DNA of 64,000 bases from Acanthosepion esculentum (Eukaryota; Mollusca; Cephalopoda; Sepiida; Sepiidae). Positions 9,912 through 20,215 of this stretch are shown in pieces. Both the position numbers and the translations under genes were made by a program. Position 1 is the stretch's first letter. The number at the start of each line of letters is the position of its first letter. The stretch is taken from contig OZ038517.1 of the NCBI GenBank assembly GCA_964036315.1, positions 50,411,406 to 50,475,405 on the forward strand, given 5' to 3'. Below the pieces are notes generated by a model. That model was not told the DNA's origin and ran no database searches. It saw nothing but the letters and a program-made list of their open reading frames with translations.

Positions 9912-10680
9912 TAGCCACATTTTATTATTTTTTTTTTAAATCGACCAATTATTTGACATTCCAGTCTATATATTTGCTATTTGAAATACGCCAGAATATT
10001 TTACTTACTGGAAATAATAAATTTAATCATTTAGCTTTCAATTAAAACTAAAATGAAATCTTCAGGAATGCTTTTTCATTTTTAAAATTTAATTTTAAAC
10101 CTTGGATATTGAAAATTCAGTGGAGGTGCCTAGTCAAAGCGAGATATCAGAATTATTTCCTTTTTGTACAACCATACTGAAAATAATGTAACAGTTTCTA
10201 AAAGGTGAAAATAAAATAATTTATTAAAAAAAAAGTTTATTTATATACAACTATTTCGTTACTTGTCTTGCTTACAGGCTTCCGTGTGTAAATAAAATGC
10301 TGTTTTTATTCTGCTTTAAGTAAAAGGTAAGCATCATTTTTAGAAAATCCGATTAATTACGTCTTAAATTTACAAATAGACTGCGAAACGCATCTCCAGG
10401 ACAAATATTGTATTTTAAAGAGAATTTTAAATGCGTTGTTTACATTTTTTTCGTATACAATGGCGGCTCGATCAGTGACAAAAAAAAACGTACCAATGTT
10501 TTTAAGATACTTAAAAAGTTTATTTATACACGGAAATTAATTTTTCTTTTATTTCTGATTTGCTTTAGGCCATTATCTTTCAAATAGGGGGGAAGATTAA
10601 GTTCAAAGAGGGCATTTCAATTATCTAAAATCCATTTTTCTGTTGTTATTTTTTAGGGAGTCTGTGGCGGAACCTAATAT
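9912..10680 (-). repeat. right arm of the ~765-bp inverted repeat
   Basis: Reverse complement of 4077-4841. The outer end GGAACCTAATAT abuts a CTTT-family repeat copy at 10672-10800. Confidence 0.9.
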
Positions 10681-10800
10681 TACCAGAACTAGATTTTTGA
10701 CAAAATAAAAATATTACCAGGAAAAAAAAGTTGTCGGCACTAAATGGCCTATTGAGTTTGATATGCCGTAAAACAAAACAAACCAAACCTAAAATTTATT
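10672..10800 (+). mobile_element. CTTT-family short repeat, tailless copy
   Basis: Contains TAATATTACCAG, TTGTCGGCA and GATATGCCGTAAAACAAAAC, the same unit that is tandemly repeated at 56745-57745 and reversed at 33485-33665. The usual CTTT tail is absent. Confidence 0.75.
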
Positions 10801-11411
10801 CGTTGTAGGTACTGAACTATTTTTTACAAAAAACGTGTTTTAATATAAGGAAGCTGACTGGAATTGGTAGAAATATAAAATGGGATTAGTATATAAATAC
10901 CATATTAACTTTGATATGTTGTTGCTATATTCATAATAAATTTTGTTGAGTTCATTGATTTTGATATATACGGCATCGAGAATTTGAAGGTTTTGCTCAT
11001 TGTTTTCATGTTGTAGTATATTGGTATTGTCAGCAAGTACTTTCTTGTATTGTGAAGGTGGACAGGAATGTGGTTTTAGATGTTGTGTAATAGAACTTGT
11101 ATCTAACATATGAAGTGTAAGACTTCTTTATAATGCTGTGGTCACCAAGCCAACATATGTCCTTATATGTACTATGCACACTTTATCACAGTATATAGTA
11201 ATAGCGTGATTTTCATTGTAATTTACCCCTGAAGATGATCTTAGAAAAAGTCGAAAGTACTTGGGTAAAAACAAATCTACGGCACTTTCCTTGATGAAAA
11301 TCATCTTAACATCAAGAAACTGATTAGACTACAGGAAAGGATCAGTATAATATAAGTAGACACAATGTCTATGTTATTCAATTAAACATGTTTGAATGAG
11401 GATATGCTACC

Positions 11412-11415
<4 letters not shown>
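10800..11415. other. AT-rich, with a Penelope-type tail
   Basis: At 11225-11280 the plus strand reads CCCCTGAAGATGATC followed by GTCGAAAGTACTTGGG, the second Penelope-type terminus. Bases 11280-11410, up to the TA array, resemble 43090-43205. No intact ORF is convincing. Confidence 0.5.
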
Positions 11416-11466
<51 letters not shown>

Positions 11467-11746
11467 AGTATAACAGCAAGATTGTTCAAACTGTGTAACA
11501 GCAAAATTGCCCAATTATTAGATTAAGTTTGAACCGTCGTATCTTAGAAATGATTAAAGATATTTTACTGGAATTTTCCGAAGTTTTTATAACTCTACTG
11601 GACTCTGTTTTGAACAATAAGAATATATAATTACTCTTCGAGCCCAACAGGAGAATCGTGAGGAAATCGATCATAAACGAAAATGGCATGTTCAACATTA
11701 ATTATTCATAGCTAAGGATAGAAGCGCATGAAGTATTGAAATAAAG

Positions 11747-11809
<63 letters not shown>
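11416..11809. repeat. two (TA)n arrays with AT-rich DNA between
   Basis: TA runs lie at 11416-11462 and 11750-11808. The second directly truncates a mariner transposase remnant. Confidence 0.9.
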
Positions 11810-11811
<2 letters not shown>

Positions 11812-12300
11812 CAGGATCATTTCCTAAATTATTCAAGATGATCTTCGCCCTCTTTAATATTCTAACTTTCTGTCCTTGGGTAAAAAGTTTCCTCGCAAGT
11901 TTCATGTACGATTTCATTTTCAAGTCTATTTTTTTTTTTACAGGGTTTTGGACTGTCATAGCTGAAACTCCTCTCTCACGTGCCAAACGTCTTATGGATT
12001 GAGTTGGATATTTTCTAATTGATCTTTTTTATCTCTAAGTAGAAATTATGACCCCCTTCTTGTTGTGACCTTCTGATCTAGTTTCCCTCTCTACTGTTCC
12101 CTCTTTTTTAAACTTATTCCCCGTTCTCTTGATGGTTATTGAATGGACTTTGAAGATGGAAGCCAGAGTATGAATGTTGGTACCACTACTGAAGTCCTGA
12201 ATTCATCCTTTTCCTCTCACCATTGCTCATTTGTGAAGACAGTGGGACTGACACAAAACAATTTTAACCTGTTCACTTTCTAGATGAATAACACAAACGG
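11810..12300 (-). pseudogene. mariner-like transposase N-terminal remnant
   Basis: The minus strand carries the DNA-binding part of an IS630/Tc1/mariner transposase: SIRRLARERGVSAMTVQNP followed by a KSYMKLARKL stretch and ILNNLGNDPG. Upstream, low-quality HTH sequence continues to about 12300 with several stops and frame changes. The frame runs straight into the (TA)n array at 11809, where the catalytic core would be expected, so the DDE/D domain is entirely missing. The call rests on the arrangement of HTH and linker motifs typical of the family. Confidence 0.7.
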
Positions 12301-12451
12301 TTTTTTCAGTGATTCTTCTGACAAAGAGTGTCAAGAAGGCTAAACGGCTTATCTGAAAACCTGGGAAAAAATCAATTAGTTTATCTTTTTTTATGTTGGA
12401 TGGATAATTATCTCCTGTTGTAACATCATTTGGACAATTTTGCTGTTTTAC

Positions 12452-12454
<3 letters not shown>

Positions 12455-12520
<66 letters not shown>
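12455..12520. repeat. (TA)n array
   Basis: About 32 TA units. Confidence 0.98.
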
Positions 12521-12523
<3 letters not shown>

Positions 12524-12708
12524 GAAATATAGTCTTAAAGTGTGCTATATTTATGGCATAAAGTGCTCAATATCAGTGTGTAAATATAAAAGTGAACATA
12601 GAAGTCAACACTTAGAGGCGACAGTCTGTTTCATGCTAGATGCAATCTTCAGGCAACTAGTGCTGTTATTTTTCTCGGCTATTTATATATACGGGTCAGT
12701 GGTGCATT

Positions 12709-13070
12709 GTGGGTAGTATATTTTGGCGGTTATTTTTTGTTTATTTATTTATTTGTGTCAAATTATTTTGCTTGTTTTTATTTAATTTTATTTTTAATTT
12801 TTATCTTATATATTTATTTATTTATTTTATTTTGATCGGTGTTTTTATTAACGTAGTAAAAATTTGTTTATATAGCTTATTGTGGGTTGTCTATTATGGC
12901 CGTTATTTTACCGGAAGTCGTTTATTTGCTTATTTATTTGGGACAAATTGTTTTACTTGTTTTTTTTTTCATTTTCATTTTTATTTTTTATCTTATATAT
13001 TTATTTTTTTTTTTTTTATCTTGGTCGGTGTTTTTATTAACGTAATAAAAATTGTTTATATAGCTTATTT
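12709..13070 (+). repeat. ~180-bp tandem duplication
   Basis: Two direct copies, about 12709-12885 and 12889-13070, share TCGGTGTTTTTATTAACGTA and TATATAGCTTATT. The long Phe/Leu/Ile ORF across them is a by-product of T-rich DNA. Confidence 0.75.
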
Positions 13071-13382
13071 AATAGTTTTGATTTTGTTTGGGAAGATAAT
13101 TAAAGCTATTTGTTGAATTTTGGAGTTGATTGTTGTGGTTTGTTCTGACTATTATTTTGGTGGGAACGGTTTTTAATCTATTTATTTGGATTGATTATCT
13201 TTCTTTATTTATTTATTTATCCGACAATAGCTCAATTAGAATTCATTTAAATATACACAAAGTACATCCGAAACATACTAATTGAAAATACAAGTATAAT
13301 AGCCTCATACACATGTAAAATGAAGATTAAAATAATGGAAGCCCTAATAATAAAAAAAGGCAAAGCCAACGCTCACTAACAT

Positions 13383-13741
13383 TGTTGTGGGGCAGACCCC
13401 TTTTACACAAGATGGTCTCGTCGAAAGTATACTTATACTAACAGAGAGAATACCTGCAGGTTGAGATACTTTGAGTCAGGGTGGAGATACGTTGAGTCAG
13501 GGTGAGAGATACGGAGACAGTACACAGGGTGTTCACAGAGAGTTATACGAGAGTCCAGAGAGAGATAATTACGGCTTAATTTACAGAGACTTGTACATAT
13601 ACTTTCTACTAACCCGCATTCCTGGACTACTAATCTTCACTTCAAGTCTGTATTCTTACGTTTAATACACTTATTATTCTATCTCAATTACTGGCGTTGT
13701 TCATTTATTTGTGCAGGATTCCATTCCCGGAATCCACAACA
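13383..13741 (+). mobile_element. solo LTR with 5-bp TSD
   Basis: A 359-bp unit starts TGTTGTGGGGCAGACCCC and ends GGAATCCACAACA. AACAT is duplicated exactly at 13378-13382 and 13742-13746. No internal retroelement sequence adjoins it. A related LTR lies at 20717-21085. Confidence 0.85.
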
Positions 13742-13749
13742 AACATTAA

Positions 13750-14040
13750 CATTAACACGGCCAACACGTGCTGACCGTGTCTGGAAAATAAAACATTGCT
13801 ATAACTTCAGACACATACAAAAAAAACCACACATTCAATTAAAAATAAAAAAGTAAAAATCACCCTTGATAATAGCCAAATGAATAGCCGAAAACGTTTG
13901 GATATGTAGAAATTTTGGACAGTTTTTACACATTTTGTGTCCAGAAAGGAAAACACGAAGGAAAAATTAAATAAAAATTTTAATCGCAGTACTTTATCAG
14001 TCGTCTTTAAAGAAACATGTATAAAAGAGAGTTTGCTGCC
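13750..14040 (+). mobile_element. dispersed repeat, family E
   Basis: Carries ACGTGCTGACCGTGT, ACATTCAATTAAAAATAAAA and TTGGACAGTTTTTACA. Relatives are at 21238-21395 (+), 53790-54035 (-) and 56215-56375 (+). No protein is recognised. Confidence 0.65.
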
Positions 14041-14053
14041 CAAATACACAATT

Positions 14054-14056
<3 letters not shown>

Positions 14057-14092
<36 letters not shown>
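14057..14092. repeat. (TA)n array
   Basis: About 17 TA units adjoining the family E copy. Confidence 0.95.
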
Positions 14093-14096
<4 letters not shown>

Positions 14097-14439
14097 ATAG
14101 AGAGCTAGAAATTAATGTTTTGTGATAAGTGTTTATGAACAGGTGGATGTTGGTTGGTATACGAATAGATGGAAAAAAAACATTTGTGATATCAGCCAAA
14201 AGAACTTATTTTGGCTTTTCAGATCAATAAAATCCGGAGGAAAGCCCGAGAGTTCTTTGTCAGATTTAAGAAATATTTTATTGTATTATACGCAAGTTAA
14301 AAAATATAACTTACAAAACACCGAAAAGGTTCCGATTATAGCCTGAGTCTTAATTTGACACTTTTCAATTTATTTCCTTTCGCATAAGATTTTTCTTTAA
14401 ATGGTTTCAATCTACTTCTAAAAAAAGAAACTTTTGACA

Positions 14440-14441
14440 CA

Positions 14442-14513
<72 letters not shown>

Positions 14514-14806
14514 CATATATATATATATATAAGGTGTGGCTCCTTATTTACCCCTTTTATCTACCTTTTTAAGTTTGGCCGTTTTGATTATTGCTGTTCC
14601 AACGAATTTTTCTGAACAAGTGTTGGGCGTAAAAGGTTCCTTTTCAAAGAGAGCGTTCCGTCATTTTCAAAATCATGTATAAATTCTGTGGGATAAAACT
14701 TTTGTTTATATATCTATCTGTCTGTCTGTCTGTCTGTCTCTATCTATCTATCTATCTATCTATCTATATAACCAGCAAAAGGGTAGTTAAGTCTTAAAAT
14801 ACGAAT

Positions 14807-14850
<44 letters not shown>
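14440..14850. repeat. CA/TA tracts, GTCT/ATCT microsatellite and (TA)n
   Basis: CACA then TATA runs at 14440-14531, a CTGT/CTAT tetranucleotide stretch at 14710-14767, and TA at 14812-14850. Nothing gene-like lies between them. Confidence 0.9.
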
Positions 14851-14851
<1 letters not shown>

Positions 14852-14855
<4 letters not shown>

Positions 14856-15448
14856 GGAGAAAACAACTGAAAAGTTGCAAATAAAAAAAAATTTGAATGT
14901 TTTTTTTGTGAAAGTATTTATTTATATTTTTTTTATATATATATATATATATTTGATATTTCAGAAATGAATTAAATAACTGTATTCAGAAGTTTGTTTT
15001 CAAGTAGCATCCGTCGCGAGACGCGGACGTCACGTGATGTGGAATACAACTGTGTTTGAATATTTCTAACGTAAATCTAACGATAATATTTTAGATGTTG
15101 TTTAAAAAGGTTTTTTTTTTAACTATATCTAAAAAATTTTTTTTTAACTATTGAAATATTTATACAGATTTAAAATACCCAAGTCTTTGTTTAACCCTAG
15201 TTTATATGTGTCTAATTTTAAAATCCAGTATTTCTCTTTTTTTTCTGCGTGTGTATGTTGTACTAAAATCGGAATCTATCAATAAACATTTACAGTTGTC
15301 TAATGAGTGTTTTGATTGATTAAAGTGTTCAGCTATGGAGGAATAAGCATTGTTTTGACGTATATATATATAAAAAATATAAATAAATACTTTCACAAAA
15401 AAAAATTCAATTTTTTTAATTTGCAACTTTTCAGTTGTTTTCTCCATA
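14852..15448. repeat. inverted repeat enclosing a Penelope fragment
   Basis: The outer arms 14852-14930 and 15367-15448 are reverse complements of each other (AATATGGAGAAAACAACTG outward). Between them lies a minus-strand Penelope C-terminal fragment. Confidence 0.8.
15200..15360 (-). pseudogene. Penelope-like C-terminal fragment
   Basis: The minus strand encodes SSIAEHFNQSKHSLDNCK followed by a basic TRRKKREILDFK segment. Histidine-containing EHF...HS followed by a lysine-rich helix is the usual C-terminal part of the Penelope GIY-YIG domain. The catalytic YIG end is missing and the frame is short. The family assignment is moderate. Confidence 0.55.
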
Positions 15449-15490
15449 TTATATACATATCAAGAAAGTATACGTGGCTTCTCATTATGC

Positions 15491-15491
<1 letters not shown>

Positions 15492-15543
<52 letters not shown>

Positions 15544-15555
15544 TGGGAGAGAGAA
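15492..15555. repeat. (TA)n then (GA)n
   Basis: A short TA run is followed by a GAGA-rich tract. Confidence 0.95.
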
Positions 15556-15703
15556 AGAGATTGATCATATAATGCTAGCGTTAATAAAAGAGTGCTCGAT
15601 GTAATATAGCAGAGCTATTAAGTATATATTAATAAATATACATATTATCCCTCACTGATAGCTCGACTCGGGAGTTTCATGCACAACACAATTTTCAGGT
15701 GTT

Positions 15704-15782
<79 letters not shown>
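15704..15782. repeat. (TA)n array
   Basis: About 38 uninterrupted TA units. Confidence 0.98.
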
Positions 15783-15785
<3 letters not shown>

Positions 15786-15873
15786 TTTAGTAAAATACAA
15801 GTAGCATCCGAGACGAAAAAAAATAAATGCGAATCGAAATATGTTAATTTAAAAATTTTTTTTGAAATGTATT

Positions 15874-16007
15874 ATTGCTAATGGATACAAAACTTTTGGG
15901 GCGTGCAGTCGCAACGCTAAGGTTGAATTATTTTTTTTTTGTTGTTGAAAAAAATACAACCTTAGCGTTGCGACTGCTGATTCCAAAAGTTTGTATCCAT
16001 TAGCAAT
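15874..16007. repeat. long hairpin, ~52-bp arms
   Basis: Arms 15874-15926 and 15956-16007 share CAGTCGCAACGCTAAGGTTG with its complement, with a T-rich loop of about 30 bases. The left arm and its flank resemble 42530-42650, where no second arm is present. Confidence 0.85.
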
Positions 16008-16057
16008 AACACTTTTCAATATATATATATATATATATAATGAAATGTATTAAGTTA

Positions 16058-16300
16058 GACAATTATTTAATATTGTTTGTAGTTTGTTTTGTTTTTTAAT
16101 TAAACAGTATCATTTACATTCACCGGCCTGAATATTCGAGAAATTACATAGAAAATATGCGTTCTCCCACAAGAATCGACCCCTGTTCTATACGGAACCA
16201 TTATTTGAGCTGATGTGCTATACCACTTAGCTACAGAGATGCATCTGGTTAGCAAAGTCCAAATTACTGTTTTTAAACAACAAATCTTCGATGATCTTTC
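16058..16300 (-). mobile_element. tRNA-derived SINE, family C, reverse copy
   Basis: The reverse complement has a tRNA-like head with GGGGTCGATTCTTGT as the B-box region, then GCATATTTTCTATG and GGCCGGTGAATGTAAATG. It matches 17230-17500. The copies lie in mirror orientation on either side of the hammerhead pair. Confidence 0.75.
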
Positions 16301-16439
16301 CCGAACGATGATATCAGCTGAAGAGACATTCCTTAACGCACCTTTCAGGTCAGTAAATGTAATTAATAATGTTTAATTAAAAAAGACAGAGCATTGACTT
16401 AAATAAACCGGATGTATTCATATAACGTATAAACAGAGT

Positions 16440-16452
16440 GTGTGTGTGTGTG

Positions 16453-16502
<50 letters not shown>

Positions 16503-16525
16503 TATATATATATAAATATATATGA
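16440..16525. repeat. (GT)n/(TA)n tract
   Basis: A short GT run is followed by TA with TAAATA interruptions, next to the left hammerhead unit. Confidence 0.95.
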
Positions 16526-16554
16526 AAGAAATTGTAAGTAGGATTTGACAATTA

Positions 16555-16685
16555 TAATTAAGTAATTCATTGAGTCTGAAAGAAATCTCAACAGAATGAA
16601 GAAACCACTGGACGGCCGTTTCGTCCTATATTTGGGACTCATCAGCAGTGCGCATCCACTACCGAGAATTGAAACCCTGACACAG
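16555..16685 (-). mobile_element. hammerhead-bearing repeat unit, reverse copy
   Basis: A ~131-bp unit that is the reverse complement of 16825-16955 with only scattered differences. Its outer end meets TA/AT-rich DNA. It is probably a non-autonomous, retrozyme-like or Penelope-derived unit, because such hammerheads in animals are known mainly from those elements. No coding sequence is present. Confidence 0.8.
16606..16650 (-). ncRNA. hammerhead ribozyme, type I, intact core
   Basis: On the minus strand the order is: stem I strand CACTG; core CTGATGA; stem II GTCC with loop CAAATATA and GGAC; core GAAA; an 8-nt segment that is the self-complementary ACGGCCGT (sharing the last A of GAAA); cleavage triplet GTC; and returning stem I strand CAGTG. 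All invariant core positions are present. Stem III is too short for a normal hairpin, but because it is palindromic it could pair between two molecules, as described for Penelope and newt-type hammerheads that act as dimers. Cleavage is predicted after GTC, at about plus-strand position 16611. Activity is inferred, not shown. Confidence 0.88.
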
Positions 16686-16824
16686 TCCTATGGTTATAGA
16701 AAATTTCAGTTGAGTTCCACCACGGAATATGTGAGCGAGCGGCGCTATATTGAGTCTGATTTGCTATCTCTTCGTCACTGAGGCCCGTTGGAACAGTTGG
16801 TATGATGTTTGCTTGACAACCTAT

Positions 16825-16947
16825 CTGTCAGGGTTTCAATTCTTGGGGAGTGGATGCGCACTGCTGATGAGTCCCAAATATACGACGAAACGGCCGTCCA
16901 GTGCTTTCTGCATTCTGTTGAGGTTTCTTTCAGACTCAATGAATTAC

Positions 16948-16955
<8 letters not shown>
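16825..16955 (+). mobile_element. hammerhead-bearing repeat unit, forward copy
   Basis: Mirror copy of 16555-16685, 139 bases away, running directly into the (TA)n array at its outer end. Confidence 0.8.
16859..16903 (+). ncRNA. hammerhead ribozyme, type I, one stem II change
   Basis: Same layout as the minus-strand copy: CACTG, CTGATGA, GTCC/loop, GAAA, the palindromic ACGGCCGT, GTC, CAGTG. The returning stem II strand reads CGAC rather than GGAC (change at 16883), which breaks the innermost of four stem II pairs next to the loop. The catalytic core is untouched, so reduced rather than absent activity is the expectation. Confidence 0.82.

Positions 16956-17002
<47 letters not shown>
16954..17002. 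repeat. (TA)n array
   Basis: Directly abuts the forward hammerhead unit. Confidence 0.97.
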
Positions 17003-17004
<2 letters not shown>

Positions 17005-17029
17005 GAAATGGACATGAAATATTTAAGTA

Positions 17030-17130
17030 AATTTTCGGTTTATAATAATGTTATTAATACTGTTTATTATAAACAGAACATTTACTTAAATATTTGTATC
17101 TATAAAAAAAAATGTATAAACATAAAAATG
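17030..17130 (+). mobile_element. SINE family C tail fragment
   Basis: Contains ACTGTTTATTATAAACAGA and TTACTTAAATATTTGTATCT, matching the tail of 17230-17500. The tRNA-like head is missing. Confidence 0.75.
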
Positions 17131-17229
17131 TCCTAAAATAATTGTCGGACTTTGTTCATTTCATAATGTGTGACGTTATTCGTTTACATTTGGATACGCA
17201 TCGAGCAGATATGAATGTACGTGAGAAAA

Positions 17230-17500
17230 TCATGGAAAATTGTAGTTTAAAAACAGTAAAATCGACCTTGCTAACCGAACGCTCCTCTGTGGCCCAATCG
17301 GTTAAAGGCACGTCAGGCTATATGACGGTTCCGTAAGGGATACAGGTTCGATTCCTGTCGGAAAACGCATATTTTCTATGACAGTTTCTTGGACATTCAG
17401 AGCGGTAAATGTTGTTATTACTGTTTATTATAAACAGAGCATTTACGTAATTATTTCTATCTCTAAAAATGAATGTATAAACATAAAAAAAAATGTCTTA
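17230..17500 (+). mobile_element. tRNA-derived SINE, family C
   Basis: The head begins near GCTCCTCTGTGGCCCAATCG with an A-box-like GTGGCCCAATCGG. It has a perfect B box GGTTCGATTCC at 17345-17355 and an anticodon region GGCTATATGACGG that resembles isoleucine tRNA with TAT. The acceptor ends do not pair, and a shared non-tRNA body (GCATATTTTCTATG, TGTTTATTATAAACAGAGCA) follows, so it is not a functional tRNA. Further tails are at 54195-54330 and perhaps 49590-49660. Confidence 0.8.
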
Positions 17501-17711
17501 AAATATAGATAGATATTGATTTATGCTTTAAGACTAAACCGTTTTCCAGTTATTTAATTATTTATTTATTAGATTGTAAATTTGGGTTAGGGGGGATTTA
17601 CTGATTAACTTCTAAACAGGAAGTGAAGAAGTATTGGATTCTTACTTTTCCAAGACTATTTCCACTTCCGAGCCATTACCCATTACACCAGCCGTATATC
17701 ATATTTACAAC

Positions 17712-17780
17712 ATTACCTGGCGGTCTCCCACCTAAGTACTGCCTAATCTAGACGTTGCGTAAGTTCAGCGATTGTAAGCG
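17712..17780 (-). repeat. 5S rRNA-like fragment
   Basis: The reverse complement contains CAGTACTTAGGTGGGAGACC followed by GCCAGGTAAT. This corresponds to the 3' half of eukaryotic 5S rRNA. It is too short and diverged to be a gene. Confidence 0.6.
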
Positions 17781-18026
17781 AACCGGTGTTTCAACCTGAT
17801 ACTGATACGTCTGTAAGAGGCGGGCGTATGGCTGCACGCGCGCAAACGCACACACGGATCCCCCCAAAATACAGAAAAGACTTACATCAATGTTAAACGT
17901 ATAAAAAGGAAAAAAAATATATGTAGTCAATTGCTGATATCCACTGACGAATGGACGGGCAGGTCGGGCTGCGAAACTGGAATCGGGATGCTGAAGGTAA
18001 CATCAATCAGCGAAGTGACAAACATT

Positions 18027-18030
<4 letters not shown>

Positions 18031-18092
<62 letters not shown>

Positions 18093-18260
18093 TGGACACT
18101 CCCGTCGTATTCGACGTATGAAGGTCAAGCAGCTCAGTTCCTAGGAAACGACAGCCCAGACACTAGCACATATGATTTGATTCTAGTGGCGAAGGCTTTG
18201 TGCAGAACCAACCACGCTTTTTGAAGGGCCGAACACAGAGATCTGGTACACTATATACCA
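18031..18260. repeat. (TA)n array and adjoining dispersed repeat
   Basis: TA occupies 18031-18090. Next to it, GTGGACACTCCCGTCG and TTCGACGTATGA correspond in reverse to 42215-42253, which also abuts a TA array. Confidence 0.7.
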
Positions 18261-18289
18261 CATGGTCCCCAATCGACCCTCCGCAGCTT

Positions 18290-18505
18290 TTGAATTCAGG
18301 TTTTTAAAATTCCTAAACAAGTTGCCATCCAAGGCTATAGAACCCAGTCTGTGCTGCTATTTACCCCATAGCTGGAGAGAGAAGAGGAGGATTGATTCCT
18401 TTCCCAACGGCATTAGCTCATAATGGCTTCGACTGGAATTCAAACTCGGCTCTCCGATTCCTCAATCCGAACCGCTATCCCCTACTCCACCATATCTCCT
18501 ACTCT
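18290..18505 (-). mobile_element. tRNA-derived SINE, family A, reverse copy
   Basis: Reverse complement of the 881-1212 family, with the B-box region at 18436-18446. The 3' tail part is shortened. Confidence 0.85.
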
Positions 18506-18542
18506 CTCTATCACTCTCTCTCTCTCACTCTCTCTCTACCTA

Positions 18543-18544
<2 letters not shown>

Positions 18545-18609
<65 letters not shown>

Positions 18610-18610
18610 A
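18545..18610. repeat. (TA)n then (TG)n
   Basis: A clean junction of two dinucleotide arrays just beyond the head of the SINE copy. Confidence 0.97.
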
Positions 18611-18689
18611 TGTATTTTTATCACTTAAATGTTATTTGAGCATCGTTTGTTTTTAAAAATATATTTATGGCATTCGACCATCGCCGATC

Positions 18690-19037
18690 GGATGCAGAAC
18701 TATCGCCAATCGAGATGAATGGATGTTTCCTTGAGCGCCTCTTGGGCCTTAAATTCAGCCCAGACTTCAAGTGGAACTCGTGCATATGATCCTTCCCTGT
18801 ACCACTCCAGCAAGTACCTGATTCCTCTTGCTATCCTCTATCTTTACAAGAACCAGATCGAGCCGATAGCGGAGTACTGCTTTCCAGTCCCGATAGAGTC
18901 CAAAAGCGTCTTCGCGTCCCTTATTTCCCACTCTGCAAACCCTCACAGACAAGACGTTGCAAGCTTCTCGCTGCTCTATCGCTGCTTCCATGGAGGGTGT
19001 TCAGACGAACTACACGCCTTAGTTCCACCAGTTCATG

Positions 19038-19080
<43 letters not shown>

Positions 19081-19180
19081 ACATCCAGTTGCCTTGATCT
19101 ATCCACTATCCTTCTCCACATCCTTTCCACTATCACTCCTATCTGCTCTCGCTCCAAATCTTCTATAACCCATTGCGGGC
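18690..19180 (+). pseudogene. LINE (CR1/L2-like) ORF2 C-terminal remnant
   Basis: The plus strand encodes, across frame changes, LERLLGLKFSPDFKWNS, then LAILYLYKNQIEPIAEYC, then [17 protein letters not shown] and [14 protein letters not shown]. This is the usual order of the segment after the reverse-transcriptase catalytic motifs in CR1/L2/jockey-type LINEs. The reading frame is broken at least twice, and a (TA)n array (19042-19077) is inserted after the VPPV motif. The reverse-transcriptase catalytic part is not present. It is a different subfamily from the LINE tails at 37-51 kb. Confidence 0.8.
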
Positions 19181-19221
19181 TAGTGGCTTCCTGACTTGCT
19201 TGGTGTGAAATGCTTAAAGAT

Positions 19222-19515
<294 letters not shown>

Positions 19516-19589
19516 TCGAATATTTTGAAACCCGTACATATATAAATCCAAAATTGTTATGGGTATGATCAGAACAAAAAATACTCATA

Positions 19590-20215
19590 ATAATAATAAT
19601 AATGATTCTGAAGCAAGTATATATAAAATAAGCTGTCACGATTGCTCTTCGCAGTACATTGGGGAAACTTCCAGAAATTTAAAAAAAAGTATTTATGAAC
19701 AGAAACACAATAATTTATCAAATGCATTAGTGACACAGAAATAAATTCAACTATAATATTTATCTAAAGAATGTCGCACTTATTAAAAGAGAGAGAAACT
19801 CACTTCGACGGAAAATTCTCGAGAGTGCCTATATCGAATTTTATCAAAATGTCAATCTGCGCTTCTGATTTTTTTAAAATGTGTCCATTCTTGAAAGAAT
19901 TACTCTTATCCAAGACTAATATAACCATAAAAATGATAAAAATTTATAATAAAACGTTTAAATTCAGAAACATTTAATGCATTTAATTTGTAATACAGAA
20001 ATTTATCTCATACTAAAAATAATTGAAATATTAAATGCATAAAAAATGCATTACCGTTTACTCACTTTCGTTTATTAAACATTAAATTATGTCACTTAGC
20101 ATCCTCCATAATTTACCTTGACTTTTCAGTTAACCTGATGAATATTTTTGAGCGTCTCGTTAATTTAGTAATATTTTTACTTTTGTTTAGAAATACTTGT
20201 CAGGAAATAAATTCC
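19590..20215 (+). pseudogene. Penelope-like GIY-YIG endonuclease remnant
   Basis: Starts with [20 protein letters not shown], a classic Penelope GIY-YIG segment: Tyr-Lys-Ile, a CxxC-like pair, then Tyr-Ile-Gly. A stop follows after NALVTQK, then a further frame with MCPFLKELLLSK, then a 3' untranslated part that also occurs reversed at 470-640. It is 5'-truncated directly after a large TA array. Of the Penelope copies here, this one keeps the canonical YIG. Confidence 0.8.

Noticed and set aside
12709..13116. 135-codon membrane-protein-like ORF
   Set aside because: Phe/Leu/Ile richness follows from a T-rich tandem duplication; there are no conserved features.
17283..17366. Isoleucine tRNA gene with TAT anticodon
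   Set aside because: The B box is perfect, but the acceptor stem is not complementary and the body is shared with other dispersed copies.
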